Shown here piece by piece: positions 1-8,288 of a stretch of 22,941 nucleotides of DNA; position 1 is the first letter of the stretch; every line of letters begins with the position of its first letter. Location: positions 1-22,941 of the forward strand of contig QKII01000440.1 in the NCBI GenBank assembly GCA_003249625.1. Reading direction: 5' to 3'. The notes under the pieces were generated by a model. The model had not been told where the DNA came from. It did not search any database and was given only the letters and a program-made list of their open reading frames with translations. Both the position numbers and the translations under genes were made by a program. The DNA is from Propionivibrio sp. GTDB lineage: Bacteria; Pseudomonadota; Gammaproteobacteria; Burkholderiales; Rhodocyclaceae.

Positions 1-54
1 CAAACAAATAGCCCTTACAGAAAGCAAGGTCGTATCACCCCTGCCGCGTTCATC

Positions 55-60
55 TACAAT
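55..60 (+). promoter_or_regulatory. Candidate -10 element for the pyruvate dehydrogenase operon
   Basis: TACAAT matches five of six bases of the sigma-70 -10 consensus and lies about 44 bases before the chosen aceE start. No good -35 is visible at 16-18 bases upstream. If this is the -10, the in-frame ATG at 59 lies inside the promoter and cannot be the start codon, which fits the choice of the ATG at 104. Bases 1-54 show nothing else I can support. Confidence 0.35.
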
Positions 61-103
61 GAATGATCCGCAGGCCAATCATCCGCAGACCAGGAGGCAA
101 GTC

Positions 104-2797
104 ATGGCATTAAATCCAGAACAACACTACCCTCTCGCCCAAGAAGATGCCGATCCGCAGGAAACTCTCGAATGGCTGTCGGCGCTAGCCGGAGTCCTCG
201 ACAATGAAGGCCCCGAACGCGCCCATTACCTGATCGAAAAGATGATCGCTCAGGCCCGCGAGGAAGGCATCGACATCCCGTACAGCGCGACGAGTGAATA
301 CGTAAACACCATCCCGGTCGAACGCCAGCCGAACTACCCGGGCGACGCCACCCTGGAAATCCGCATCCGCAACTTCATTCGCTGGAACGCCATGGCCATG
401 GTTGTGCGTGCCAACAAGCACACCAACGTCGGCGGACACATCGCCTCCTTCGCCTCGTCGGCCGCGCTCTATGAAGTGGGCTTCAACTGGTTCTGGCGGG
501 CGGCGTCGGAGAAACACGGCGGCGACCTGGTGTTCTTCCAGGGCCACTCGATCCCCGGCGTCTATTCGCGCGCCTTCCAGCTCGGCCAACTCGACGAAGA
601 ACATCTGAACCACTTCCGCCAGGAAGTCGGCGGAAAGGGCCTGTCGTCGTACCCGCACCCCTGGCTGATGCCGGATTTCTGGCAATTTCCGACCGTTTCG
701 ATGGGTCTCGGCCCGATCCAGGCGATCTATCAGGCGCGCTTCATGCGCTACCTCGAAAGCCGCAACCTTGTCGAAGCGCAGGACCGCAAGGTCTGGGCCT
801 TCCTCGGCGACGGCGAGACCGACGAGGTCGAGGCGCTCGGCGCAATCGGCATGGCCGCGCGCGAGAAACTCGACAACCTGATCTTCGTCATCAACTGCAA
901 CCTGCAACGTCTTGACGGCCCGGTCCGCGGCAACGGCAAGATCATTCAGGATCTGGAAGGCGAATTCCGCGGCGCCGGCTGGAACGTCATCAAGCTGATC
1001 TGGGGTCGCCACTGGGATGTACTGTTCGAGCGCGACAAGAAGGGCCTGCTGAAGAAGCGCATGATGGAAATCGTCGACGGCGAATACCAGACCTTCAAGT
1101 CCAAGAATGGCGCTTATGTGCGCGAGAAGTTCTTCAACACGCCGGAACTTCAGGAACTGATCGCCGACTGGACCGACGCCGACGTGTGGAATCTCAACCG
1201 CGGCGGCCACGACATTTTCAAGATCTTCAGCGCCTTCAAGGCCGCCGTCGAACACAAGGGCAAGCCGACGCTGATCCTGGCCAAGACGGTCAAGGGCTAC
1301 GGCATGGGCGAAGCCGGCGAGGCGATGAACATCTCGCACCAGCAGAAAAAGCTCGACCGCACCGCGCTGCTGGGCTTCCGCGACCGCTTCAAGCTGCCGA
1401 TCGCTGACGACGAAATCGAATCGCTGCCCTATATCAAGTTCGAGGAAGGCTCCGACGAACTCACCTACATGCGCGAGCGCCGCGCTGCACTCGGCGGCAA
1501 CCTGCCGCAACGCCGCCGCGCTGCCGAAGCGCTTGATGTTCCCCCGCTGTCGGCCTTCGAACCCCTCCTGAAGGCCTCCGGCGAAGGCCGGGAAATATCG
1601 ACCACGATGTCAATCGTGCGTGCGCTGAACATCATGCTCAAGGACAAGAACATCGGCCGCCACGTGGTGCCGATCGTTCCCGACGAATCACGCACTTTCG
1701 GCATGGAAGGCCTGTTCCGCCAGGTCGGCATCTGGAACCAGCAGGGCCAGCAATACCTGCCGGAAGACCATGACCAGTTGATGTTCTACAAGGAATCGAA
1801 GACCGGCCAGGTGTTGCAGGAAGGCATCAACGAGGCAGGCGCGATGAGTGACTGGATCGCCGCCGCCACTGCCTACTCGGTTCACGGCGTACAGATGGTG
1901 CCGTTCTACATCTGCTACTCGATGTTCGGTTTCCAGCGCACCATGGACCTCTGCTGGGCAGCCGCCGACCAACGCGCCCGCGGCTTCCTCGTAGGTGGTA
2001 CGGCCGGGCGCACCACGCTGAACGGCGAAGGCCTGCAGCATGAGGACGGCCATTCGCTGATCCTCTCCGGATTGATCCCGAACTGCATCAGCTACGACCC
2101 GACCTTTGCGTTCGAGGTCGCTGTCATCATGCAGGAAGGCATGCGCCGGATGTTCAAGGAACAGGAAGATGTCTATTACTACCTGACCGTGATGAACGAG
2201 AACTACGAGCACCCCGAAATGCCGCAGGGCGCCGAGAAAGACATCATCAAGGGCATGTACCAGCTGCGAAAGGGCGCGAAGGCCAAGGCCAAGAACCCGG
2301 CACCGCGCGTCCAGTTGCTCGGTTCCGGCACGATCTTCCGCGAAGTCATCGCCGCAGCCGACCTGCTCAAGAACGACTGGGGCGTCGACGCCGACCTGTG
2401 GGGTTGCCCGAGCTTCAACGAACTGGCCCGTGACGGTCAGGACGCACAGCGCTGGAACATGCTGCATCCGTCCGAGAAGCCGAAGCTGAGCCATGTCGAG
2501 CAATGCCTCGCCAAAGCCGTGGGACCAGTCATCGCCGCCAGCGACTACGTCCGTCTCTACGCGGAGCAGATCCGTCCGTTCATCGACCGCCGCTACGTCA
2601 CCTTGGGCACCGATGGCTTCGGCCGTTCCGACACGCGCCAGGCGCTGCGCCACTTCTTCGAGGTGGACCGCTACTGGGTCACGCTGGCCGCGCTCAAGGC
2701 ACTTGCGGACGATGGAAGCATCGACCGCAGCAAGGTTGCCGAAGCCATCGTCAAATATGGCATCGACATCAACAAACCGAACCCGATGACGGTCTAA
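104..2797 (+). CDS. aceE: Pyruvate dehydrogenase E1 component, homodimeric type (AceE)
   Basis: This thiamine-diphosphate enzyme decarboxylates pyruvate and reductively acetylates the lipoyl groups of E2, the entry step of the cytoplasmic pyruvate dehydrogenase complex. The product is 897 residues, close to the roughly 890 usual for the single-chain (alpha2) E1 of proteobacteria. The cofactor motif GDGETDE is at about residue 235, followed by the family's NCNLQRLDGPVRGN stretch. The ATG at 104 is chosen because AGGAGG at 92-97 sits six bases ahead of it and the protein from there begins like known AceE. An in-frame ATG at 59 would add 15 residues and has no such site. aceF follows after 12 bases, so E1, E2 and E3 are cotranscribed. 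No pdhR-like regulator is visible in the window. Confidence 0.97.
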   Translation: MALNPEQHYPLAQEDADPQETLEWLSALAGVLDNEGPERAHYLIEKMIAQAREEGIDIPYSATSEYVNTIPVERQPNYPGDATLEIRIRNFIRWNAMAMVVRANKHTNVGGHIASFASSAALYEVGFNWFWRAASEKHGGDLVFFQGHSIPGVYSRAFQLGQLDEEHLNHFRQEVGGKGLSSYPHPWLMPDFWQFPTVSMGLGPIQAIYQARFMRYLESRNLVEAQDRKVWAFLGDGETDEVEALGAIGMAAREKLDNLIFVINCNLQRLDGPVRGNGKIIQDLEGEFRGAGWNVIKLIWGRHWDVLFERDKKGLLKKRMMEIVDGEYQTFKSKNGAYVREKFFNTPELQELIADWTDADVWNLNRGGHDIFKIFSAFKAAVEHKGKPTLILAKTVKGYGMGEAGEAMNISHQQKKLDRTALLGFRDRFKLPIADDEIESLPYIKFEEGSDELTYMRERRAALGGNLPQRRRAAEALDVPPLSAFEPLLKASGEGREISTTMSIVRALNIMLKDKNIGRHVVPIVPDESRTFGMEGLFRQVGIWNQQGQQYLPEDHDQLMFYKESKTGQVLQEGINEAGAMSDWIAAATAYSVHGVQMVPFYICYSMFGFQRTMDLCWAAADQRARGFLVGGTAGRTTLNGEGLQHEDGHSLILSGLIPNCISYDPTFAFEVAVIMQEGMRRMFKEQEDVYYYLTVMNENYEHPEMPQGAEKDIIKGMYQLRKGAKAKAKNPAPRVQLLGSGTIFREVIAAADLLKNDWGVDADLWGCPSFNELARDGQDAQRWNMLHPSEKPKLSHVEQCLAKAVGPVIAASDYVRLYAEQIRPFIDRRYVTLGTDGFGRSDTRQALRHFFEVDRYWVTLAALKALADDGSIDRSKVAEAIVKYGIDINKPNPMTV

Positions 2798-2809
2798 AGG
2801 AGCGATTTC

Positions 2810-4099
2810 ATGAGTCAAGCAATCGAAGTCAAAGTCCCGGACATCGGCGATTTTTCCCTCATTCCCGTCATTGAGCTGTGCGTCAAGGTGGGCGACACGG
2901 TGGAAGCCGACGCCCCCCTGATCACGCTCGAGTCTGACAAGGCAACAATGGATGTTCCCGCGCCGCAAGCCGGCGTGGTCAAGGAACTGCGCGTCGGTCT
3001 GGGCGACCGGGTTTCCGAGGGGACGGTCATCGCCATGATCGAACCGCTCGCGGCCGAAGCACCTGTGGCGGAAACGCCAGCCGTCGCCGCACCGGCGCCA
3101 AAACCTGTCGCACCGCCAACACCGCAAGCGCCACGCGCACCGGTCCCGGCACCACGCGTATCCAACGCAGAAGAAAAACCAGTCCTCGGCAGGACGCACG
3201 CCAGCCCGTCGGTGCGCCTGTTCGCCCGAGAACTCGGGGTCGACCTGACAAAGGTTCCGGCCACCGGTCCGAAAGGCCGCATCCTCAAGGAAGACATCAC
3301 CGCCTTCGTAAAGGGCGTAATGCAGTCCGGCCCAACGCCAGGTGCGACTCCCGGTCTCGGAGGCGGCCTCGACTTGCTGCCCTGGCCAAAGGTCGATTTC
3401 GAGAAATTCGGCCCGATCGAGACGCAGCCGCTATCGCGCATCAAGAAGATTTCCGGCCAGAACCTTGCTCGAAATTGGGTGATGATCCCGGCCGTCACCT
3501 ACCACGAGGACGCCGACATCACCGACCTGGAAGCCTTCCGCATCGCACTGAACAAGGAAAATGAGAAGTCGGGCGTAAAAATCACCATGCTCGCTTTCCT
3601 GATCAAGGCCTGCGAACTGGCGCTGAAGAAATTCCCCGAGTTCAACAGCTCGCTCGACGGCGAAAATCTCGTTTTGAAGAAATACTTCAACATCGCCTTC
3701 GCCGCCGACACGCCGAACGGCCTCGTCGTCCCGGTGGTGAAGAACGTCGACCAGAAGTCGGTCAGCCAGATCGCCACTGAATGCGGTGAGTTGGCAAAGA
3801 AGGCTCGCGATGGCAAGCTCGGCCCGGCCGACATGACAGGCGCCTGCTTCACCATTTCCAGCGTCGGTGGCATCGGCGGCACGGCGTTCTCGCCGATCGT
3901 CAATGCGCCGGAAGTGGCCATCCTCGGCGTCTCCAAGTCGGTAATGAAGCCGGTGTGGAACGGCAAGGAATTCATCCCGCGCCTGACCCTGCCGCTTTCG
4001 CTCTCCGCCGACCACCGCGTCATCGACGGCGCGCTGGCCACCCGCTTCAACGTTTACCTCGCGCAGTTGCTCGCCGACATGCGCCGGGCGCTGGTCTGA
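2810..4099 (+). CDS. aceF: Dihydrolipoamide acetyltransferase, pyruvate dehydrogenase E2 (AceF)
   Basis: E2 forms the core of the pyruvate dehydrogenase complex and transfers acetyl groups from lipoyl-lysine to coenzyme A. The 429-residue chain has one N-terminal lipoyl domain (about 1-80, lipoylated Lys44 in ESDKAT), an Ala/Pro-rich linker (about 81-127), a peripheral subunit-binding domain (about 129-168), a second flexible linker, and the catalytic domain (about 200-429) ending in DHRVIDG with catalytic His402 and Asp406. A single lipoyl domain is fewer than the three of E. coli AceF; the E3 downstream carries another. The start at 2810 follows an AAGGAG site at 2797-2802 that overlaps the aceE stop codon. 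Assignment as E2p rather than the 2-oxoglutarate E2 rests on the flanking aceE. Confidence 0.96.
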   Translation: MSQAIEVKVPDIGDFSLIPVIELCVKVGDTVEADAPLITLESDKATMDVPAPQAGVVKELRVGLGDRVSEGTVIAMIEPLAAEAPVAETPAVAAPAPKPVAPPTPQAPRAPVPAPRVSNAEEKPVLGRTHASPSVRLFARELGVDLTKVPATGPKGRILKEDITAFVKGVMQSGPTPGATPGLGGGLDLLPWPKVDFEKFGPIETQPLSRIKKISGQNLARNWVMIPAVTYHEDADITDLEAFRIALNKENEKSGVKITMLAFLIKACELALKKFPEFNSSLDGENLVLKKYFNIAFAADTPNGLVVPVVKNVDQKSVSQIATECGELAKKARDGKLGPADMTGACFTISSVGGIGGTAFSPIVNAPEVAILGVSKSVMKPVWNGKEFIPRLTLPLSLSADHRVIDGALATRFNVYLAQLLADMRRALV

Positions 4100-4112
4100 T
4101 CGGGAGGAACGC

Positions 4113-5921
4113 ATGAGCCAGATCATTGAAGTAAAGGTCCCAGACATCGGCGATTTCAAAGACGTCCCGATCATCGACATCGTGGTGAAGGTTGGTGACA
4201 GCGTCAGCGCCGAAGATGCCCTGCTGACCCTCGAATCGGACAAGGCGACGATCGATGTCCCCTGCCCGGTCGATGGGGTCGTCAAGAAGATCACGGTAAA
4301 GGTCGGTGACAAGGTCTCCGAGGGCAGCGTCATCGCCCAGCTGGAAACGGCCGAGGCCGGCGTCGCCGAGGCTGCTCCCCCAGCAACGGGCGAAACAGCC
4401 GCACCGGAAGCACCTGCGGCTAAAGCGGTGGCTCCGGCCGCTGCTCCGGCCCCGGCTGCTGCGGTAGGCCAGTTCACGGGCAAGGTGGATGTCGAGTGCG
4501 ACATGCTCGTCCTCGGCGCCGGACCGGCGGGCTATTCGGCTGCCTTCCGTTCCGCCGACCTCGGCATGAAAACTGTAATCGTCGAGCGCTATTCAACGCT
4601 TGGCGGCGTCTGCCTGAACGTCGGCTGCATTCCCTCGAAGGCACTGCTGCACGTCGCTACGGTGATGGAAGAAGCGGCGCACATGGCCGAAACCGGCGTC
4701 ACCTTCGCGCCGCCGCAGATCGATCTCGACAAGCTGCGCGCCCACAAGGGCAAGGTCGTCGGCAAGCTGACCACAGGGCTCGCCGGCATGGCCAAGGCGC
4801 GCAAGGTCGACATCGTGCGCGGATTCGGCAGCTTCATCGACGCCAACCATGTCGAGGTCGAGGTAACCGACGGCAAGGGCCAGGAGAAGACCGGACAGCG
4901 CAAGGTGATCCGCTTCCAGAAGTGCATCATCGCCGCAGGCAGCGCACCAGTGCATCTACCCTTCCTGCCACAAGACCCGCGCATCGTCGATTCGACCGGT
5001 GCGTTGGAACTACGCTTTGTGCCAGAGAAGCTGCTGGTCATTGGCGGCGGCATCATCGGCCTGGAAATGGCCACGGTGTATTCGCTGCTCGGCTCCCGCG
5101 TCGATGTCGTGGAGATGCTCGACGGCCTGATGCAGGGTCCCGACCGCGACGCCGTCAAGGTCTGGGAAAAGCAGAACCTGCACCGTTTCGACAATGTGAT
5201 GTTGAAGACCAAGACCGTCGGCGTGGAGGTTCGCGACAGTGGCCTGCACGTCAAGTTCGAGGGCGAAAACGCGCCAGCCGATGCCGTCAGGTACGACATG
5301 ATCCTGCAATCCGCCGGACGTTCGCCTAACGGCAAAAAGATCGCCGCCGAAAAGGCCGGCATCAACGTCACCGACCGCGGTTTCATCCCGGTCGACAAAC
5401 AGATGCGCACCAACGTGCCGCACATCTTCGCTATCGGCGACATCGTCGGCAACCCGATGTTGGCGCACAAAGGGGTGCATGAAGGCCACGTCGCCGCCGA
5501 GGCCGCCGCCGGACAGAAGGTGGGCTTCGACGCGACCGTAATTCCGAGTGTGGCCTACACGCATCCGGAAGTGGCTTGGGTCGGCTACACCGAAGCCCAG
5601 GCTCAGAAGGAAGGGCGCACGGTGGAGACCGCCAAGTTCCCGTGGGCGGCCTCAGGCCGCGCCATCGCCAACGGTTGCGACTACGGCTTCACCAAGCTGA
5701 TCTTCGACAAGGAAACGCACCGCGTCATCGGTGGCGCAATCGTCGGCCCCGCCGCCGGCGACATGATCGGCGAGATTGCGCTGGCGATCGAGATGGGCTG
5801 CGACTCTGTGGATATCGCCAAGACCATCCACCCACACCCGACACTTGGCGAGAGCATCGGCATGGCCGCCGAGGTAGCGCACGGCACCTGCACCGACTTG
5901 CCACCAGCGCGAAAGAGATAG
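4113..5921 (+). CDS. lpdA: Dihydrolipoyl dehydrogenase with N-terminal lipoyl domain (E3)
   Basis: This FAD flavoprotein reoxidises the dihydrolipoyl groups of E2 with NAD+. At 602 residues it is about 130 longer than a plain E3 because it begins with a lipoyl domain (about 1-80, Lys44 in ESDKAT) and an Ala/Pro-rich linker (about 84-120). The FAD-binding GAGPAG is at 135-140, the redox-active disulfide CLNVGC at Cys167 and Cys172, the NAD-binding GGGIIGLE in the middle, and the C-terminal catalytic HPHPTLGE at about 573-580. Its lipoyl domain closely resembles that of the preceding E2, pointing to an internal duplication. Such lipoyl-E3 fusions are known from several betaproteobacteria and Neisseria. 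The gene starts 13 bases after aceF with a GGGAGG site and ends the operon. Confidence 0.96.
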   Translation: MSQIIEVKVPDIGDFKDVPIIDIVVKVGDSVSAEDALLTLESDKATIDVPCPVDGVVKKITVKVGDKVSEGSVIAQLETAEAGVAEAAPPATGETAAPEAPAAKAVAPAAAPAPAAAVGQFTGKVDVECDMLVLGAGPAGYSAAFRSADLGMKTVIVERYSTLGGVCLNVGCIPSKALLHVATVMEEAAHMAETGVTFAPPQIDLDKLRAHKGKVVGKLTTGLAGMAKARKVDIVRGFGSFIDANHVEVEVTDGKGQEKTGQRKVIRFQKCIIAAGSAPVHLPFLPQDPRIVDSTGALELRFVPEKLLVIGGGIIGLEMATVYSLLGSRVDVVEMLDGLMQGPDRDAVKVWEKQNLHRFDNVMLKTKTVGVEVRDSGLHVKFEGENAPADAVRYDMILQSAGRSPNGKKIAAEKAGINVTDRGFIPVDKQMRTNVPHIFAIGDIVGNPMLAHKGVHEGHVAAEAAAGQKVGFDATVIPSVAYTHPEVAWVGYTEAQAQKEGRTVETAKFPWAASGRAIANGCDYGFTKLIFDKETHRVIGGAIVGPAAGDMIGEIALAIEMGCDSVDIAKTIHPHPTLGESIGMAAEVAHGTCTDLPPARKR

Positions 5922-5942
5922 CGATTTCTCTTTGGCAACTGG

Positions 5943-5987
5943 AACGCCATTCGCGAAGTCACCTGGACCCGCGAATGGCGTTTTTTT
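5943..5987 (+). terminator. Rho-independent terminator of aceE-aceF-lpdA
   Basis: A perfect 13-base-pair stem pairs AACGCCATTCGCG (5943-5955) with CGCGAATGGCGTT (5970-5982) around a 14-base loop. A run of seven T residues spans 5981-5987. It begins 21 bases after the lpdA stop codon. Stem, loop and T-run are all directly visible. Confidence 0.93.
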
Positions 5988-6106
5988 ACGTTCTTCCCGC
6001 CTGTACGCGAGCCACCGATACAGCCCGAAGTCCGAGAAGAAAAGACGTTACCGAGTGATGGTGGGACGAGAAACATTCAAGAGAAAACATTCCAGGCCCG
6101 TCCCGA

Positions 6107-6135
6107 TTGTTTCCCCGATGCCTTTTCGTCATAAT
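6107..6135 (+). promoter_or_regulatory. Candidate sigma-70 promoter for the diguanylate cyclase gene
   Basis: TTGTTT (6107-6112) and CATAAT (6130-6135) are 17 bases apart and match three and five of six consensus bases. Transcription would begin near 6142, about 20 bases before the start codon. The gene needs its own promoter because a strong terminator closes the operon upstream. The rest of 5988-6106 holds nothing I can identify. Confidence 0.4.
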
Positions 6136-6161
6136 GACCGGTCTCCCGAGGAATCATCGTC

Positions 6162-7820
6162 ATGGCATCTTCCAACACCAGCGTCATCGATGAGCGCGTA
6201 CATATCCTGCATACGCGTTGGAGCAAGTATCTCAACGGTGGATCATTCGACCAGTTCATCGAGTTCGCTGTAACCGTCAACAGCCTCGCCGAGCATTTCA
6301 GCCGGATGCGCCTGCCTGGATTGGTCCGACTGTGCGAAGGGCTGGAAAACCTCGCATTGGCTCGGCTGGGAAGCCAGGAATCGCACCCTCTTCCCGCCCA
6401 GGACATCGCACTGCTGCAACGCCAGGTCAGCACGCTGCTCGGCACAGTCGAAAATTCACGCGGCGCCCCCCGTGAACGACGTCTTGAGGAGCAACGCGAA
6501 GCAACCCGCAACATCGAGTGGATCAAGCCCCGTCTAGTCTGGCTGGTCGTTTCCGATGACATGCTCGAGGCCGCCGACGCATTGCGTCAGCAGATCGATT
6601 TCTTCGGCTTCAAGACCGAGGAAATCGGCTGGAACGACCCGCTACCGGTCAGCGATGCGCCGCTGGCCGTGCTGTTCTTTTCCGGCTCCGATTCCAAGGA
6701 GATCGAGCACAACAAGATTGCCGTCATCCGCGCTCGTTGCGCCACCAGCCAGTTGATCTACGTAGGCGCACAACCGGCCATCGACAACATCGTGGCTCTG
6801 ATGCGTTCGGGGATCGACCAGACGATACCGATCGAGGAAGGGGCAACCATGGTCCTCAATTGCGTCCTCGACCTGGTACAGAACTTCGAGCCGGAAAAAT
6901 ACCGTGTACTCGTAGTGGAAGATTCCCTCGTGGCACTGACGCTGATCCAGCGCACGCTTTCCGAGCACGGCATCGACAGCCGCGCGATGCGCGATCCCGG
7001 ACATCTCATCGAGGAGATGCGCGCCTATCAGCCTGACCTGATCCTGATGGACATGCACATGCCCCGCTTTAACGGCGTCGAGGCCACCCGCGTGTTGCGC
7101 CAGATATCGACCTACCGCTCGCTGCCGATTGTCTATCTGTCCAGCGAATCGGACGTCAGCATGCAGGTCGAGGCGCTGCGCCTCGGCGGCGATCAGTTCC
7201 TCAACAAGCCATTCAACCCGGTCCTGCTTGCCGCCGTCGTCAAGACAAAAATAGAACGCTTCCGTGAGACGCTGCGCTCTACCCGGCACGACGGACTGAC
7301 CGGGCTGCTGAACCACACGGCGGCGAAATCGCAACTGAAGGCGATGGTGGAAAAAACGACGCCCGCCTCTCAACTGACCGTCGTAATGATCGATATCGAC
7401 CATTTCAAATCGATCAACGACACATACGGGCACCCGGTCGGCGACCAGGTCATCAGAGGACTCGCCTGGCTCCTCAAGGGCCGCCTACGCTCGTCAGATC
7501 TGATTGGTCGCTACGGTGGCGAGGAATTTCTGGTTGCGCTGCCGGACATCTCGACGGAACAGGCAAAGGCGGTCATCGAACGCATCCGCGAGGATTTTTC
7601 GTCGCTACCGCATGCTCATGCCAAAGGTGCGCTATTTTCCACATTCAGCGCGGGCATCGCGTCGATCAGCGAATTTACAACGGCCCAACTGCTCACCGAA
7701 GCCGCGGACTTCGCCCTGCTCGAAGCAAAACAACGGGGCCGCAATTGCGTGTCGCAGGCACAACCTGACGACGAGAATTTCCGCTTCCTGCAGCCCCACC
7801 TGTTCATGGACAACCCCTGA
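6162..7820 (+). CDS. Diguanylate cyclase response regulator (degenerate Hpt - pseudo-receiver - receiver - GGDEF)
   Basis: The C-terminal GGDEF domain should make cyclic di-GMP from two GTP under control of an upstream phosphoreceiver. In 552 residues I see a helical N-terminal segment (about 1-100) resembling an Hpt domain but with Asn40 where the phosphorylated His would be, and a receiver-like fold (about 124-240) with no Asp at the acceptor position. A complete receiver follows (about 247-360; Glu253/Asp254, acceptor Asp297, Ser327, Lys349), then GGDEF (about 372-530) with Asp411, the active-site GGEEF at 452-456 and the product-inhibition motif RSSD at 443-446. The active site and I-site look intact, so I expect an active, feedback-inhibited enzyme. 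GAGGAA at 6148-6153 supports the start. The gene is single; no cognate kinase is in the window. Confidence 0.9.
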   Translation: MASSNTSVIDERVHILHTRWSKYLNGGSFDQFIEFAVTVNSLAEHFSRMRLPGLVRLCEGLENLALARLGSQESHPLPAQDIALLQRQVSTLLGTVENSRGAPRERRLEEQREATRNIEWIKPRLVWLVVSDDMLEAADALRQQIDFFGFKTEEIGWNDPLPVSDAPLAVLFFSGSDSKEIEHNKIAVIRARCATSQLIYVGAQPAIDNIVALMRSGIDQTIPIEEGATMVLNCVLDLVQNFEPEKYRVLVVEDSLVALTLIQRTLSEHGIDSRAMRDPGHLIEEMRAYQPDLILMDMHMPRFNGVEATRVLRQISTYRSLPIVYLSSESDVSMQVEALRLGGDQFLNKPFNPVLLAAVVKTKIERFRETLRSTRHDGLTGLLNHTAAKSQLKAMVEKTTPASQLTVVMIDIDHFKSINDTYGHPVGDQVIRGLAWLLKGRLRSSDLIGRYGGEEFLVALPDISTEQAKAVIERIREDFSSLPHAHAKGALFSTFSAGIASISEFTTAQLLTEAADFALLEAKQRGRNCVSQAQPDDENFRFLQPHLFMDNP

Positions 7821-7823
7821 CAC

Positions 7824-8198
7824 TCAGGCGAACAGAACGCATCCCCAGACGAACGCCACGTTCACCAGAGCGAGCAGGACAGCCGCGCTGCCGACGTCCT
7901 TGGCCCGCTTCGATAAATGATGCCGATCGAGTGAGACACGGTCCACTACGGCCTCGATCGCCGAATTTATCAACTCCACGATCAACACCAACAACACGCT
8001 GGCGATCATCAGCGCCCGCCCGGTCCAGGTCACCGGCAGAAAAAACGAAGCGGGAATCAGAAGCAAGGCCAGAAAGACTTCCTGGCGAAAAGCATCCTCG
8101 CAGGTATAGGCAGCGCGAAAGCCGGCCAGTGAGTAGTGCAGCGCGTTCCACACGCGTCGCAAGCCGGTTTTTCCCTTGAACGGGCTCTCTTCGGACAC
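7824..8198 (-). CDS. dgkA: Diacylglycerol kinase (DgkA)
   Basis: This small integral inner-membrane enzyme phosphorylates diacylglycerol with ATP to phosphatidic acid, returning it to phospholipid synthesis. From the GTG at 8198 the product is 124 residues, matching the family (about 120). Three hydrophobic membrane segments are visible, and the signature VELINSAIEAVVDR (about 74-87) includes the conserved Glu75 and Glu82. The GTG is preceded by GAGGAA. An upstream in-frame ATG at 8279 would add 27 non-conserved residues and has no ribosome-binding site. The gene lies 90 bases behind the glycosyltransferase on the same strand and ends three bases from the convergent diguanylate cyclase gene. 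Beside a predicted phospholipase C and a lipid glycosyltransferase, it probably competes for the same diacylglycerol pool. Confidence 0.93.
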   Translation of the reverse strand: MSEESPFKGKTGLRRVWNALHYSLAGFRAAYTCEDAFRQEVFLALLLIPASFFLPVTWTGRALMIASVLLVLIVELINSAIEAVVDRVSLDRHHLSKRAKDVGSAAVLLALVNVAFVWGCVLFA

Positions 8199-8231
8199 TT
8201 TGTTTCCTCGCAGGATCAACGGAAGCGGGCG

Positions 8232-8237
8232 AGTATA
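8232..8237 (-). promoter_or_regulatory. Possible internal -10 element ahead of dgkA
   Basis: On the minus strand TATACT matches five of six bases of the -10 consensus in the 90-base gap between the glycosyltransferase gene and dgkA, with the GTG start about 34 bases downstream. I see no convincing -35, so this is only a hint that dgkA can be expressed apart from the genes before it. Confidence 0.25.
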
Positions 8238-8288
8238 CCTGTGGCCGAACTGTTCCGGGTCAGTCGCCATGAACAACATTGCACACGA

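Noticed and set aside
185..3199. Long open frames on the minus strand opposite aceE and aceF (185-1510 and 1688-3199).
   Set aside because: They are antisense to unmistakable coding sequence, have no recognisable family or ribosome-binding site, and are expected by chance in GC-rich genes.
5922..6161. Possible small gene between lpdA and the diguanylate cyclase gene.
   Set aside because: Open frames here run through the terminator or into the next gene in another frame and lack ribosome sites; only the terminator and a promoter are supported.
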